NCBI GenBank assembly: GCA_009698615.1
Contig: WLPU01000002.1
Span: 1-64,000, forward strand
From: Actinomycetota bacterium
GTDB taxonomy: Bacteria; Actinomycetota; Actinomycetes; Nanopelagicales; Nanopelagicaceae
Length of the DNA stretch: 64,000 nucleotides
Direction of reading: 5' to 3'
Part shown: piece by piece, positions 50,342 to 59,366 of the stretch
Layout: every line of letters begins with the position of its first letter
How positions within the stretch are numbered: the first letter of the stretch is position 1
Position numbers and translations under genes: made by a program
Notes under the pieces: model-generated
What the model was told of the DNA's origin: nothing
Databases searched by the model: none
Seen by the model: the letters and a program-made list of their open reading frames with translations, nothing else

Positions 50342-51151
50342 CTACGCCAGATAAGGCGATAGGTCATGCTCGCTCACCAAGACCGCGGGTCCGGAAAGTA
50401 TGGCGTTGTAGTGCGGATCAATCTCTACTTCTAAGCGTCCACCTGGAGGATTAATAATCCATGTAGCTGGTAATTTTTCTCCACGCTTTAAAGTGGCAGC
50501 CAACGCAACGGCGCATGTTCCGGTACCACACGATTGCGTTTCTCCCACGCCTCTTTCAAAAACTCGCATCTTGAGTTCGCGTCCTTGCAGGAATTCTACA
50601 AATTCAACATTAACGCCTTCTGGATATGCATCCTTGGGTCGAACTACTGGAGGATCTTTCAGTTCGCCCACGTCATCCACCGATGTAACGAAAACCACGG
50701 CATGGGGATTGCCAATGCTGATGTTGTATCCATTCCAGATTCCGCCGTTGGCAGATGCGGTGATCTCATCTTCTTCGATCTCCATCTTTCCCATATTGAC
50801 GGTGATATCTCCCGATGCTGGAACCCGCAAGTGCTTGAGACCGTCGCGTGTATTAATTGCAAAAATACCTGCGGATTGATGACCGCGCTCTACAAGATAA
50901 CGAGCCATCACTCGTATGCCATTGCCGCACATCTCTGCGATAGAACCATCAGAGTTGCGATAATCCATAAACCACTGCCCGGCATTAGGTTTTGTGATTC
51001 GAATCAAGCCATCGGCGCCAATACCTGTAGCCCGATTACAAATGGCAGCAGTTTGGTTGGTTGTTATTGAAATCTTTTCCTCGGGATCAAAAACAATGAC
51101 AAAATCATTGTGAGTTCCGTGGCCATAAGTGGCGTTTAATGAGTTGCTCAT
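50342..51151 (-). CDS. dapF: Diaminopimelate epimerase
   Basis: DapF interconverts LL- and meso-diaminopimelate for lysine and peptidoglycan synthesis by a two-base mechanism. The 269-residue enzyme has both catalytic cysteines, in AEMCGNGIRVMARY near residue 75 and SCGTGTCAVA near 210, and starts with the family's YGHGTHNDF. It follows miaA by 14 nt. Together with the dapA at the right edge, two lysine-pathway genes flank this housekeeping block. Confidence 0.96.
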   Translation of the reverse strand: MSNSLNATYGHGTHNDFVIVFDPEEKISITTNQTAAICNRATGIGADGLIRITKPNAGQWFMDYRNSDGSIAEMCGNGIRVMARYLVERGHQSAGIFAINTRDGLKHLRVPASGDITVNMGKMEIEEDEITASANGGIWNGYNISIGNPHAVVFVTSVDDVGELKDPPVVRPKDAYPEGVNVEFVEFLQGRELKMRVFERGVGETQSCGTGTCAVALAATLKRGEKLPATWIINPPGGRLEVEIDPHYNAILSGPAVLVSEHDLSPYLA

Positions 51152-51165
51152 ACTTAGCGGTGAGT

Positions 51166-52086
51166 TTAGTCCCTGACAGTTGGTGCTGGCTTACTCAAAT
51201 GATCCATAAGAGTTTCTAAGCGCTGTTGCGTTGGTGAAATCCATTGAATGCGCTCATCTCGCGAAAACCAGGTCTCTTGCCTGCGCGCATACTGGCGCGT
51301 GGCGCGCTTTGTATCTTCGCGCGCTTGCTCTTGGGTCATTTCTCCTTCTCGAAATTTCAGAACTTGCGCATATCCCAGAGCTAAGGCTGCAGTGCGTCCT
51401 TGACGAATACCTGCGGCAATCAACGCATCAGTTTCGGCGACAAGTCCTGCTTGCCACATACGATCGACTCGTTGGCTAATTCTCTCAGAGAGAGTTTGTC
51501 TATCCATTACAAGACCAAACTGGCGCGCATCTGGATATCGACTACTTTCTTTGCGGGGCAAGTTTGCAGTAAATGGTTTGCCCGTGATTTCAATGACTTC
51601 GAGCGCTCGAATAACGCGTCGAAGATTTTGCGCATCGATTGCCAAAGCCGCAGCAGGATCAAGAGTTGCAAGCCGTTCAAACATTGCTTGTAGGCCGATT
51701 TTCTCGGCTAATACTTCTAAGGATTCGCGCACTTGCGGATCAGTATCTGGAAAATTAAGATCATCCAAAATTGCTTTGATATAGAGACCAGTGCCACCCA
51801 CTATCACGACATCTTTCCCACGAGAATGAATCTCGGCAATTTCTTCTCTGGCCAAGATTTGGTATTTTGCAACGCTGGCATCTTCGGTGACATCCAGAAT
51901 ATCCAGCAAGTGATGCGGAATACCTTGGCGCTCTTGAATCGATAGTTTGGCTGTTCCGATATCCATTCCGCGATAGAGCTGCATCGAATCAGCGTTGATG
52001 ACCTCCGCACCGCACGTTTGCGCTAGCGCGATTGCCAGTTCACTCTTACCTGTGGCTGTCGCACCGGCGATAACATAAATATTCAT
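51166..52086 (-). CDS. miaA: tRNA dimethylallyltransferase
   Basis: MiaA adds a dimethylallyl group to N6 of A37 in tRNAs reading UNN codons. The 306-residue enzyme has the P-loop GATATGKSELAIALA, the catalytic-site DSMQLYRGMDIGTAK, the substrate segment PHHLLD and the family's VGGTGLYIKAI. The isoprenoid donor ultimately depends on the Dxs pathway. The start shares a base with the miaB stop (TAATG), so MiaB, which acts on the MiaA product, is encoded just upstream in the same unit. Confidence 0.96.
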   Translation of the reverse strand: MNIYVIAGATATGKSELAIALAQTCGAEVINADSMQLYRGMDIGTAKLSIQERQGIPHHLLDILDVTEDASVAKYQILAREEIAEIHSRGKDVVIVGGTGLYIKAILDDLNFPDTDPQVRESLEVLAEKIGLQAMFERLATLDPAAALAIDAQNLRRVIRALEVIEITGKPFTANLPRKESSRYPDARQFGLVMDRQTLSERISQRVDRMWQAGLVAETDALIAAGIRQGRTAALALGYAQVLKFREGEMTQEQAREDTKRATRQYARRQETWFSRDERIQWISPTQQRLETLMDHLSKPAPTVRD

Positions 52087-53504
52087 TAACGCGATGTGGG
52101 CATTCCGAGCAAGAGTGGTTCGCGCTGCCTGGTAAGGGCTTCAAATGCATCTCCCCCGCGAGTGCGACGAATTGCACCCCCATCGCCTGAGAGAAAGTGC
52201 GGGGCTGCTTCATTAATTTTCACGGTCACTACATCACCTGGGCGAGGAAGGTCATCAGTATCGAAGGTGAAGTGCGCTAGGCGGAAATCTTCGGTCCGCC
52301 CTGACATGCGCGAACGTGCAACATCTCGTCGCCCTTCGTGCTCTGTTACTAAAACCTGCATCGTTTGGCCAATAGATTCGTCGTTGACGCTGAGCGAAAT
52401 CGCTTCTTGATGTGCGTGAAGGCGGGTGTATCGCTCGCCAACAACTTCTGGGGTTATTTGATCGGGCATAGTGGCGGCAGGTGTGCCAGGGCGTTTGGAA
52501 TATTGATAGGTATAGGCAGCACTAAAACGCGCCTGAGTGCACAGATCCAAAGTATCTTGGAAATCCTTCTCGCTTTCTCCTGGAAACCCAACGATGATGT
52601 CCGTTGTGATCTGAGAATGTGGGATCGCTGCTCGAACTCGTTCGATGATGCCAAGGTAGCGATCGGTTCGATAAGAACGACGCATATCTTGCAAAACTTT
52701 ATTAGAGCCCGATTGCAGCGGCATGTGTAGGTGCGGCATCGCATTGGGCGATTGAGCCATCGCCTCAATCACATCATCCGTGAAATCGCGAGGGTGTGGT
52801 GACATAAAACGTACTCGCTCAAGTCCTTCAACGTTGCCACATTCTTTTACTAATTTTGCAAAAGCTTCACGATCCCCAAAATCGACACCGTAAGCATTAA
52901 CGTTTTGTCCTAGAAGAGTTATTTCAATAACCCCTTGATCGACGAGGGCTCTGACTTCTTTCATAATCTCTGTTGCAGGACGATCTTTTTCAATCCCGCG
53001 CAGTGTTGGAACAATGCAAAAAGTACAGGTGTTGTTGCACCCTACGGAGACTGAAACCCAAGCAGAAAATGCGGAGTGACGACGAGCCGGAAGTGTGGAT
53101 GGAAAATGTTCTAGGGATTCGAGGATCTCAATTTGAGATTCTTCTTCGATGCGGGCTCTCTCGAGCAAAACAGGCAATGAACCAACATTGTGGGTTCCAA
53201 AAACTACATCTACATATGGGGCTTTTTTAAGGATAATCGCCTGATCTTTTTGAGCCAAACACCCCCCGACTGCAATTTGCATAGCGGGGTTGGCTTTTTT
53301 TACAGGTGCAAGGAAGCTGAGGTTTCCATAAAGTTTTTTATCTGCATTTTCTCGTACAGCACACGTGTTAAATACGACGATATCGGCCTGCTCCCCCACA
53401 ATTGCTGGGAGATAGCCAGCTTCATCCAGAAGCCCCGCGATCCGCTCCGAATCATGGACATTCATCTGGCAGCCATATGTGTTGACTGTGTAGGTGCGCG
53501 TCAT
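52086..53504 (-). CDS. miaB: tRNA-2-methylthio-N6-dimethylallyladenosine synthase
   Basis: MiaB is a radical-SAM methylthiotransferase that adds CH3S to i6A37 of tRNA. The 472-residue protein has the N-terminal UPF0004 domain with one Fe-S cluster ([28 protein letters not shown]), the radical-SAM motif [11 protein letters not shown] and a C-terminal TRAM domain. RimO at 57119 is its ribosomal relative. TACGAT lies 6 nt before ATG 53504, giving the miaB-hflX unit its own promoter downstream of recX. Confidence 0.96.
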   Translation of the reverse strand: MTRTYTVNTYGCQMNVHDSERIAGLLDEAGYLPAIVGEQADIVVFNTCAVRENADKKLYGNLSFLAPVKKANPAMQIAVGGCLAQKDQAIILKKAPYVDVVFGTHNVGSLPVLLERARIEEESQIEILESLEHFPSTLPARRHSAFSAWVSVSVGCNNTCTFCIVPTLRGIEKDRPATEIMKEVRALVDQGVIEITLLGQNVNAYGVDFGDREAFAKLVKECGNVEGLERVRFMSPHPRDFTDDVIEAMAQSPNAMPHLHMPLQSGSNKVLQDMRRSYRTDRYLGIIERVRAAIPHSQITTDIIVGFPGESEKDFQDTLDLCTQARFSAAYTYQYSKRPGTPAATMPDQITPEVVGERYTRLHAHQEAISLSVNDESIGQTMQVLVTEHEGRRDVARSRMSGRTEDFRLAHFTFDTDDLPRPGDVVTVKINEAAPHFLSGDGGAIRRTRGGDAFEALTRQREPLLLGMPTSR

Positions 53505-53510
53505 GGGCCA

Positions 53511-53516
53511 ATCGTA
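53511..53516 (-). promoter_or_regulatory. -10 box of the miaB unit, leaderless type
   Basis: TACGAT on the minus strand lies 6 nt before ATG 53504. Confidence 0.5.
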
Positions 53517-53525
53517 GTGGGCTTA

Positions 53526-53969
53526 CTAAATGCCAATCTCGCGCATAACAGCGCTAATCACCGACATGGAAAAGCCCCTGCGCGATAGGGCTCCGTGGAC
53601 ACGGCGACGAATAACTTCTGAATCTAAATGGGCAATCGGGCGATGTTTGCGTGTAGCTAGTTCAAGGGCCAATGCGTACTCATCATCAGGGTGGATCTCT
53701 GAGGTTACTAATTCAATAATCTCGGCAGGCACCCCTTTGCTACGCAATTGTGTTGCGATCACTCGTTTCGAAAGCTTCTTGCTGCGTTGACGAGACTGGC
53801 TCCAGGCCCTGGCAAACTCTTCGTCGTTAATATGGCCTTGTTCTTGCAAACGATAGAGAACTGCATTGGCCACTTCTTCGGCAATACCTCGGCGTTTGAG
53901 ATGAGCGAAGAGCTCCCCCCTACTTTTTGCTCGAGGTCCCAGTGCGACAAGTGCAATGGTCTCAGCCAA
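53526..53969 (-). CDS. recX: RecA regulator RecX
   Basis: RecX binds RecA filaments and limits recombinase activity. The 147-residue protein consists of three-helix repeats with SRGELFAHLKRRGI, YRLQEQGHINDEEFARAW and KSKRVI-like KLSKRVIATQLRSKGV segments. No good start is present: TTG 53969 is the only common start codon in frame between the recA stop and the first repeat, and it lacks a ribosome-binding site, so translation may depend on recA read-through. It follows recA by 41 nt, the usual order. Confidence 0.9.
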   Translation of the reverse strand: MAETIALVALGPRAKSRGELFAHLKRRGIAEEVANAVLYRLQEQGHINDEEFARAWSQSRQRSKKLSKRVIATQLRSKGVPAEIIELVTSEIHPDDEYALALELATRKHRPIAHLDSEVIRRRVHGALSRRGFSMSVISAVMREIGI

Positions 53970-54010
53970 AAAGTAGGGGTCGGAGCTTTCGTCAATCTGG
54001 GCAGTAGAGA

Positions 54011-55084
54011 TTAGAAATCAACCTCTGCTGTTGCCTCATCCACTGCAGCAACAAGTGCTGGATCAAATGGAGCCGGCACAAAGTGAGCGCGGATCTTATT
54101 TTCAATGTCGTTGGCAAGATCTGGATTATCTAGAAGGAAATTACGAGAATTTTCCTTTCCTTGACCCAACTGGTCGCCTTCGTAGGTGTACCAAGCGCCA
54201 GCTTTCTTCACGATACCGATATCAACGCCGATATCCAGAAGAGATCCTTCGCGAGAAATTCCGACGCCGTAGAGAATGTCGAACTCTGCTTGCTTAAATG
54301 GTGGAGCCATTTTGTTCTTCACAACCTTGACGCGAGTGCGGTTACCCACTGCTTCTTGGCCATCTTTGAGGGTTTCAATACGGCGAATATCAAGGCGGAT
54401 AGATGCATAAAATTTGAGCGCCTTACCACCAGTAGTGGTTTCCGGTGAGCCAAAAAATACGCCGATCTTTTCACGCAACTGGTTGATAAAAATCGCAGTG
54501 GTTTTAGATTGATGCAAGGCTCCTGTAATTTTACGAAGCGCTTGAGACATCAAACGCGCTTGCAGACCCATATGTGAATCACCCATCTCGCCTTCGATTT
54601 CGGCGCGTGGCACAAGTGCTGCAACAGAGTCAACGACGACAATGTCAAGTGCACCGGAGCGAATCAACATATCCATAATTTCTAGCGCTTGTTCACCCGT
54701 ATCTGGTTGAGAAACAAGAAGTGCGTCAATGTCTACGCCAAGTTTCTTTGCATACTCTGCATCAAATGCATGCTCTGCATCAATAAATGCAGCGATGCCA
54801 CCAGCTTTTTGTGCATTAGCAATTGCATGCAACGCAAGAGTGGTCTTACCGGAGGATTCTGGTCCGTAGATTTCAACAACGCGACCACGTGGAAGCCCGC
54901 CGATACCCAGCGCAATATCCAAACTAATAGAACCAGTTGGAATGACTTCAACGATTTGATTAGCACGCTCACTCATCTTCATAACAGCGCCTTTTCCGAA
55001 TTGACGTTCAATTTGGGCGAGGGCAGTGTCGAGTGCTTTAGAGCGATCCGACGAGGCTTTTTCAGTTGCTTTTTCAGTAGCCAC
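54011..55084 (-). CDS. recA: DNA recombinase RecA
   Basis: RecA forms filaments on single-stranded DNA for strand exchange and triggers the SOS response by LexA cleavage. The 357-residue protein has the Walker [12 protein letters not shown], loop L1 ([15 protein letters not shown]), the signature [14 protein letters not shown] and the Walker B-like [14 protein letters not shown] 55084 is preferred because AAAGGAA lies about 6 nt upstream. An SOS box overlaps its promoter at 55215-55228. No intein is present; the sequence is uninterrupted. Confidence 0.97.
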   Translation of the reverse strand: MATEKATEKASSDRSKALDTALAQIERQFGKGAVMKMSERANQIVEVIPTGSISLDIALGIGGLPRGRVVEIYGPESSGKTTLALHAIANAQKAGGIAAFIDAEHAFDAEYAKKLGVDIDALLVSQPDTGEQALEIMDMLIRSGALDIVVVDSVAALVPRAEIEGEMGDSHMGLQARLMSQALRKITGALHQSKTTAIFINQLREKIGVFFGSPETTTGGKALKFYASIRLDIRRIETLKDGQEAVGNRTRVKVVKNKMAPPFKQAEFDILYGVGISREGSLLDIGVDIGIVKKAGAWYTYEGDQLGQGKENSRNFLLDNPDLANDIENKIRAHFVPAPFDPALVAAVDEATAEVDF

Positions 55085-55208
55085 TATCTTTCCTTTCAAT
55101 CAAACGCCACCGTGGCGTTGGTATGGTCCAGAAGGTACGGAAGGCCACTGACTGGAAAGCAGGCTCTGGGCCTGAGTCGTGGAAACCGCTCTGGTTGGGT
55201 AGGGCAAG

Positions 55209-55228
55209 GTTATACGAACATCTGTTCG
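55209..55228 (-). promoter_or_regulatory. SOS box (LexA operator) and -10 box of recA
   Basis: CGAACATCTGTTCG (55215-55228) matches the actinobacterial LexA consensus CGAAC-N4-GTTCG. It sits within the spacer just before a minus-strand -10 TATAAC (55209-55214), 131 nt upstream of the recA start, so LexA would block the promoter. Confidence 0.85.
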
Positions 55229-55265
55229 AAGGGTAACGACACGCCTGAAATGCGAGCGCGGAAAT

Positions 55266-55793
55266 CTACGCCAAGAGGCTGGCGGCTTGCTCCTGGCTCT
55301 GTGAGGGCGACAGCGGAGCAAAGAGTTGGCCTATGAGCCAGCGCAGGGCAAGTTCTGTGCGGTTGGTGGTGCCCACAAGTGAGGTCAAACCAGCTCGAAC
55401 CTGGGCCCAGAGTGGATCATCGCCAGAGCTGGCCATCTGAGCCAACAGGGCCGGGTCGCTCCGGCGCAAAGTTGCTACAGCAGGATCGGTCGAGATCTCA
55501 ATAGAAAGGTTGGCCAAAGAGACAGGTGCTTGGAACAAACGAGCAACTTCGAATTCCAGCAATCCCCGCATCACACTTTCCTTGTCGCGAAAGTGGTTAT
55601 ACAAGGTGGCTCGAGAAACTTCGGCGCTATCGGCAATTTCAATCATGCTTGTTGCTCGAAGGCCGTGGATAGCAAGGCAATTTTTTGTGGCATCGATAAT
55701 TGCGCTTCGTGTCTTGCGATAGGAAGTCATTTGCCGTTGATGGGGCTCTGTATCTAGCCCTTGAGTAGGCGCTGAATTACCAGTGATTGACAC
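55266..55793 (-). CDS. TetR-family transcriptional regulator
   Basis: A 175-residue TetR-type regulator. The DNA-binding domain spans about residues 28-75: RSAIIDATKNCLAIHGLRATSMIEIADSA, then the recognition helix region VSRATLYNHFRDKESV. The C-terminal ligand domain is short (about 95 residues) and its effector is unknown. The GTG at 55793 lies 5 nt after the clgR stop, suggesting coupling; ATG 55730 is an alternative. In related genomes this position between clgR and recA often carries a DUF3046 gene instead. Confidence 0.85.
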   Translation of the reverse strand: MSITGNSAPTQGLDTEPHQRQMTSYRKTRSAIIDATKNCLAIHGLRATSMIEIADSAEVSRATLYNHFRDKESVMRGLLEFEVARLFQAPVSLANLSIEISTDPAVATLRRSDPALLAQMASSGDDPLWAQVRAGLTSLVGTTNRTELALRWLIGQLFAPLSPSQSQEQAASLLA

Positions 55794-55798
55794 TTCTT

Positions 55799-56062
55799 TT
55801 AAGCAGCATCGACAACGGTGAGTTTGGCACCATCGTGGGTGCGCAACTCGTGTGCAACATCAACAATCAAAGACGAAAGTGTAATTCCAAGGGCTGCACA
55901 TATTGAGGCAAGCAACTCTGAGGATGCTTCCTTTTGTCCGCGTTCGACTTCGGAGAGATACCCCAATGAAACGCGAGCGCTACGAGCCACATCGCGCAGG
56001 GTGCGAGATTGTGAAGTGCGGGCAGCGCGAAGGGATTGACCGATCTGTGTACGCAATAACAT
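55799..56062 (-). CDS. clgR: ClgR-type XRE-family regulator
   Basis: An 87-residue protein made almost only of one helix-turn-helix (LRAARTSQSRTLRDVARSARVSLGYLSEVERG, residues 10-41, split here by residue runs LRDVARSARVS and LGYLSEVERGQKEASSE). The second half closely matches ClgR/PopR, which activates clp protease and stress genes in actinobacteria. ATG 56062 follows AAAGGGGG. It lies between cinA and recA, its conserved location. ClgR itself is a Clp substrate in known species; the C terminus here is VVDAA, an Ala-ending tail compatible with that. Confidence 0.92.
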   Translation of the reverse strand: MLLRTQIGQSLRAARTSQSRTLRDVARSARVSLGYLSEVERGQKEASSELLASICAALGITLSSLIVDVAHELRTHDGAKLTVVDAA

Positions 56063-56099
56063 CTCGACCCCCTTTCTGGTGGTAACTGCCAGCAAAAAA

Positions 56100-56570
56100 T
56101 TACTGCGTGCTAAGGATACGCGAAAAAGCCGAAAGTACGCTGGAAATAGTGGCGTTTCTGACCACTTCGCGCTCGCCATCGAGGGCTAATTGGATACTTT
56201 GCTCAACAGGGCCGCAAATGGCCACCCAGACACTCCCGGCTTCCACGCCATCGGATGCTCCAGGGCCTGCCACGCCAGTTGTTGCAAGAGCCCATGTTGA
56301 GCCAAATACCGCCATTGCGCCGTGAGCCATTGCGATGGCAACTTCCTCGCTGACGACTCCGTGCTCTTTGATGAGTGTGGCATCAACGCCTAGAAGCCTT
56401 GATTTTGCATCTGCACTATAGGCAATTACTCCCCCGCGAAAAACATCTGACGATCGTGGGACAGATGTGATGTGTGCTCCAAGTCCGCCACCAGTGAGTG
56501 ATTCACCAACGCTCAAGCTCTGGCCACGTTCGCGCAGTGCGTTAACTATTTGTTCGGCAAGGGTGTTCAC
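56100..56570 (-). CDS. pncC: CinA C-terminal domain protein (nicotinamide-nucleotide amidase)
   Basis: A 156-residue stand-alone CinA-C/PncC domain, which deamidates nicotinamide mononucleotide to nicotinate mononucleotide for NAD recycling. The catalytic Ser and surrounding residues are in SVGESLTGGGLGA, then VFRGGVIAYS, SEEVAIAMAHGA and TTGVAGPGASDG. The N-terminal competence domain is absent, as usual for actinobacteria. GTG 56570 has TAGGAT 6 nt upstream, partly inside the pgsA stop, so it may be expressed from its own promoter as well as by read-through. Confidence 0.93.
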   Translation of the reverse strand: MNTLAEQIVNALRERGQSLSVGESLTGGGLGAHITSVPRSSDVFRGGVIAYSADAKSRLLGVDATLIKEHGVVSEEVAIAMAHGAMAVFGSTWALATTGVAGPGASDGVEAGSVWVAICGPVEQSIQLALDGEREVVRNATISSVLSAFSRILSTQ

Positions 56571-56576
56571 GTCAAG

Positions 56577-56582
56577 ATCCTA
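56577..56582 (-). promoter_or_regulatory. -10 box of the cinA-clgR unit, leaderless type
   Basis: TAGGAT on the minus strand lies 6 nt before GTG 56570 and overlaps the pgsA stop codon. Confidence 0.45.
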
Positions 56583-57122
56583 CCGTTTGCGTGCCTGGTT
56601 GACGTAGCTCGCACCAGTTGCCAAAGTGAGAACAATTGCAATTCCTAGAAAAATATCGCGCGCGAGGAAAAGGGCGGGATTGAGTGGAAGCATGTAAAAA
56701 CTAATCGCAAAATTCTGTACAGCCGTCTTGATTTTTCCACCGCGGTTAGCTGGGATTACACCTGTCTTTATGACAGAGAAGCGAAAAATGGTGATGCCAA
56801 TTTCTCGGAACAAAATTGCAACAGTTACCCACCATTGCAGATCTCCAAGAATTGATAATCCAATCATTGCCGTTGCCAGGTATGCCTTATCTGCAATGGG
56901 ATCTAAGAGCTTTCCAAATTCAGTGACGCTGTTGCGGCTACGGGCTAACTTGCCGTCGAGGGCATCGCTCATACCTACAAAGAAAAAGACCCACCATGCG
57001 GCAATTCGCCAGTGGTAGTCATGTCCACCATTTTTGAATAAGACGTACGCGCAAATTGGAAGTGCCAGAATTCGAATAATAGTTATCGAATTCGGCAAAT
57101 TAAGTTCTGATGGTTTTTTCAT
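56580..57122 (-). CDS. pgsA: CDP-diacylglycerol-glycerol-3-phosphate 3-phosphatidyltransferase
   Basis: PgsA makes phosphatidylglycerophosphate, the precursor of phosphatidylglycerol and cardiolipin, in the membrane. The 180-residue protein shows the CDP-alcohol phosphotransferase motif in full, from [11 protein letters not shown] to [12 protein letters not shown], with about five membrane helices. ATG 57122 overlaps the rimO stop in ATGA. A related phosphatidylinositol synthase has the same motif, but the position next to rimO and cinA fits PgsA. Confidence 0.93.
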   Translation of the reverse strand: MKKPSELNLPNSITIIRILALPICAYVLFKNGGHDYHWRIAAWWVFFFVGMSDALDGKLARSRNSVTEFGKLLDPIADKAYLATAMIGLSILGDLQWWVTVAILFREIGITIFRFSVIKTGVIPANRGGKIKTAVQNFAISFYMLPLNPALFLARDIFLGIAIVLTLATGASYVNQARKR

Positions 57123-58501
57123 AAAGGTTGGGCAATCAAGTCGGCCCCAAATGAATCGATAACTCGGGCGCATACATACTCGCCTACCGAGAAATCTGTG
57201 CCAATCAGCGTCGTGGTGCCATCAACTTCAGGGCCTTGATGCCCCGCTCTGCCTTCTTGGAGGTCGCTATCTTCAATGAGAATTAAGACTTCTTCCCCAA
57301 TGCGTTTGTGAGCACGCTCGCTTACGAGTTCATCAACGAGCATCGAAAGTCCTTCTACTCGTTGGGCTATCAACTCTGCATCCACTTTACCTGGCAAATC
57401 GAGCGCTTCAGTATTATCTTCATCTGAATAGCCAAATACTCCCACTGCATCTAAATCAGCAGCACTGACGAAGTCAACTAAAGCTTGATAATCCTCATCC
57501 CTCTCCCCTGGAAAGCCCACAATGACGTTGGAGCGGATCCCCGCCTCTGGTGAGAGAACTCGAATTTGCTTGATGAGGTGCAAGAACTTCTCGCCATCTC
57601 CAAAGCGACGCATGCTGCGCAAAAGAGATTCGCTTGCATGTTGGAAGGAAAGATCAAAATATGGAACCACCTTGGGTGTTTCGATGATGGCTTGAATCAA
57701 TGAAGGACGCATTTCTGCAGGTTGTAAATAGGACAAGCGGATTCGCTTGATTTCATCAATGGCTGCAATGTCAGGCAAGATTGCCTCCATCAGGCGAAGG
57801 TCACCTAAGTCTTTGCCATAAGAAGTCGTGTTTTCGCTCACCAGAAAAACTTCAGTGACGCCCTCTGCGGCCAGCCATCGCGCTTCTTCAATGATCTCCA
57901 TCGGTCTGCGCGAAATAAAGGAGCCACGAAAATATGGAATTGCGCAAAATGAGCATCGTCGATCGCACCCAGATGCAATCTTGAGTGGAGCCCATGGAGC
58001 CTTGCCTAGACGTTTTCTAAAAAGTGATCCTCCAGCACCCACCGCTGATGCATAGTCAGCATCGCGTGCACTTTGGCGCTCAACAGGTGAAATTGGCAAG
58101 AGTGCACGACGATCTTTTGGCGTGTGGGACTGGTGTGAATTTCCTGCCATGATCGATTGCAATCTGGCGCTGATGTCTTTGTAATCATCAAAACCTAAAA
58201 TCGCATCGGCCTCTGGCAAGGCTTGGGCTAATTCGGCGCCATAGCGTTCTGCCATACATCCCACAGCAACAACGGTCCGAGTTACGCCATGGCCCTTGAG
58301 GGAATTGGCCTCAAGGAGTGCATCGACAGAATCTTTCTTGGCAGATTCAATAAATCCACAGGTATTTACCAAGGCAACTTCTGCGGATTCAACATCCTCC
58401 ACGAGAGTCCATCCATCTGCAGCCAAACGGCCAGCCAGCTCTTCAGAATCCACTTCATTGCGGGCGCAACCCAATGTAACAATTGCAACGGTGCGACTCA
58501 T
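57119..58501 (-). CDS. rimO: Ribosomal protein S12 methylthiotransferase RimO
   Basis: RimO is a radical-SAM enzyme that methylthiolates an aspartate of ribosomal protein S12. The 460-residue protein has the N-terminal Fe-S cysteines ([31 protein letters not shown]), the radical-SAM [15 protein letters not shown] and a C-terminal TRAM-like part. Compared with Mia[10 protein letters not shown] instead of CAVRENA marks it as RimO. TATCAT lies 7 nt before ATG 58501. It overlaps pgsA by 4 nt. Confidence 0.95.
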   Translation of the reverse strand: MSRTVAIVTLGCARNEVDSEELAGRLAADGWTLVEDVESAEVALVNTCGFIESAKKDSVDALLEANSLKGHGVTRTVVAVGCMAERYGAELAQALPEADAILGFDDYKDISARLQSIMAGNSHQSHTPKDRRALLPISPVERQSARDADYASAVGAGGSLFRKRLGKAPWAPLKIASGCDRRCSFCAIPYFRGSFISRRPMEIIEEARWLAAEGVTEVFLVSENTTSYGKDLGDLRLMEAILPDIAAIDEIKRIRLSYLQPAEMRPSLIQAIIETPKVVPYFDLSFQHASESLLRSMRRFGDGEKFLHLIKQIRVLSPEAGIRSNVIVGFPGERDEDYQALVDFVSAADLDAVGVFGYSDEDNTEALDLPGKVDAELIAQRVEGLSMLVDELVSERAHKRIGEEVLILIEDSDLQEGRAGHQGPEVDGTTTLIGTDFSVGEYVCARVIDSFGADLIAQPL

Positions 58502-58508
58502 TGAAGCG

Positions 58509-58514
58509 ATGATA
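58509..58514 (-). promoter_or_regulatory. -10 box of the rimO-pgsA unit
   Basis: TATCAT on the minus strand lies 7 nt before ATG 58501; probably leaderless. Confidence 0.4.
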
Positions 58515-58519
58515 CAGAA

Positions 58520-59245
58520 TTACTTGGAAGAATTCGCCTCAAAAGTTCGATCGACGACTTGTCCCACTGCCCCGAGTGAGCCAACTGCCTTGCCATTAAC
58601 GCTGATATCGACTGCGCCAGCATTTCCTAATCGGAGATTGACCTTATCAGGGCTAGAAATTGTTTTGCTCTGGCCTTGTGCCAAGCTGCCAGTAAATAAA
58701 ACTGCCCCTGCTGCATCGGTTGCAAAGACCCATGAAGATCCACGAGCTGCGCTAACGGAAATTTCAAGAGCCGCTACCGACACTGGAGTTGCGGGGGCGC
58801 CAGCACTTGCAACAGGTTTAGGACTCTGAGCTGGCGCGGCCACAACGCTCTTGGGGGAAGACTGAAGATTCGAATATGCAACTTGCCCAATAACTGCTAC
58901 AGCCACGACGCTGGCAGAAATAATTCCCATGGATTTAATGGACATTCTATTTTTCTCTGAACGACGAATAGTGACATTATTTTCAACTAGAAGTTCGTAC
59001 ATTGGACGCTTTGAGGCAGAATGTTCTGCATCGTACATTTCTAAAAATGTCGCGGCATCAACGCCAAGTGCGTGAGCCAAATTTCTTATATGGCCACGGG
59101 CATACGTTTCTCCACCAGATTTAGAAAAGTCATCATTTTCAAATTCTCGCAAGACGCTCGCGCGAATACTTGTGCGCTCTGCAAGATCATCAACACTCAT
59201 GCCCGCAGCTTTGCGCGCTTGCGTCAGCGATGAGCCAAGGGACAT
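58520..59245 (-). CDS. RodZ-like helix-turn-helix membrane protein
   Basis: A 241-residue bitopic protein: an N-terminal HTH_25 domain (SSLTQARKAAGMSVDDLAE then TSIRASVLREFENDDF), a membrane helix near residues 106-125 (MGIISASVVAVAVIGQV), a Pro/Ala linker and a C-terminal DUF4115 domain outside the membrane (WVFATDAAGAVLFTGSL, INLRLGNAGAVDISVNG-like). RodZ links the cytoskeleton to wall synthesis in rods, while in actinobacteria its role is less clear. ATG 59245 is chosen because AGGAA lies 6 nt upstream. It follows ftsK after a 121-nt gap without another gene. Confidence 0.88.
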   Translation of the reverse strand: MSLGSSLTQARKAAGMSVDDLAERTSIRASVLREFENDDFSKSGGETYARGHIRNLAHALGVDAATFLEMYDAEHSASKRPMYELLVENNVTIRRSEKNRMSIKSMGIISASVVAVAVIGQVAYSNLQSSPKSVVAAPAQSPKPVASAGAPATPVSVAALEISVSAARGSSWVFATDAAGAVLFTGSLAQGQSKTISSPDKVNLRLGNAGAVDISVNGKAVGSLGAVGQVVDRTFEANSSK

Positions 59246-59366
59246 CAGAGTTCCTAACTGTGGGGAATTCACTTGGTCAGGGTAACCCTACGAGACTCCT
59301 TAAAGGAAGCAAGATTGAGAAATTTCATCAATGCCACCCCTACATTTCACCCAACTGAAGCAGTCT

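Noticed and set aside
54689-55336. 215-codon open frame antisense to recA and its promoter
   Set aside because: The Cys- and Lys-rich frame has no recognisable motif and covers the SOS box; it is a shadow of recA.
56567-56578. ACGTCAAGAT near the cinA start, resembling half of the acnA palindrome
   Set aside because: Only one half-site is present and the other arm does not match, so chance is likely.
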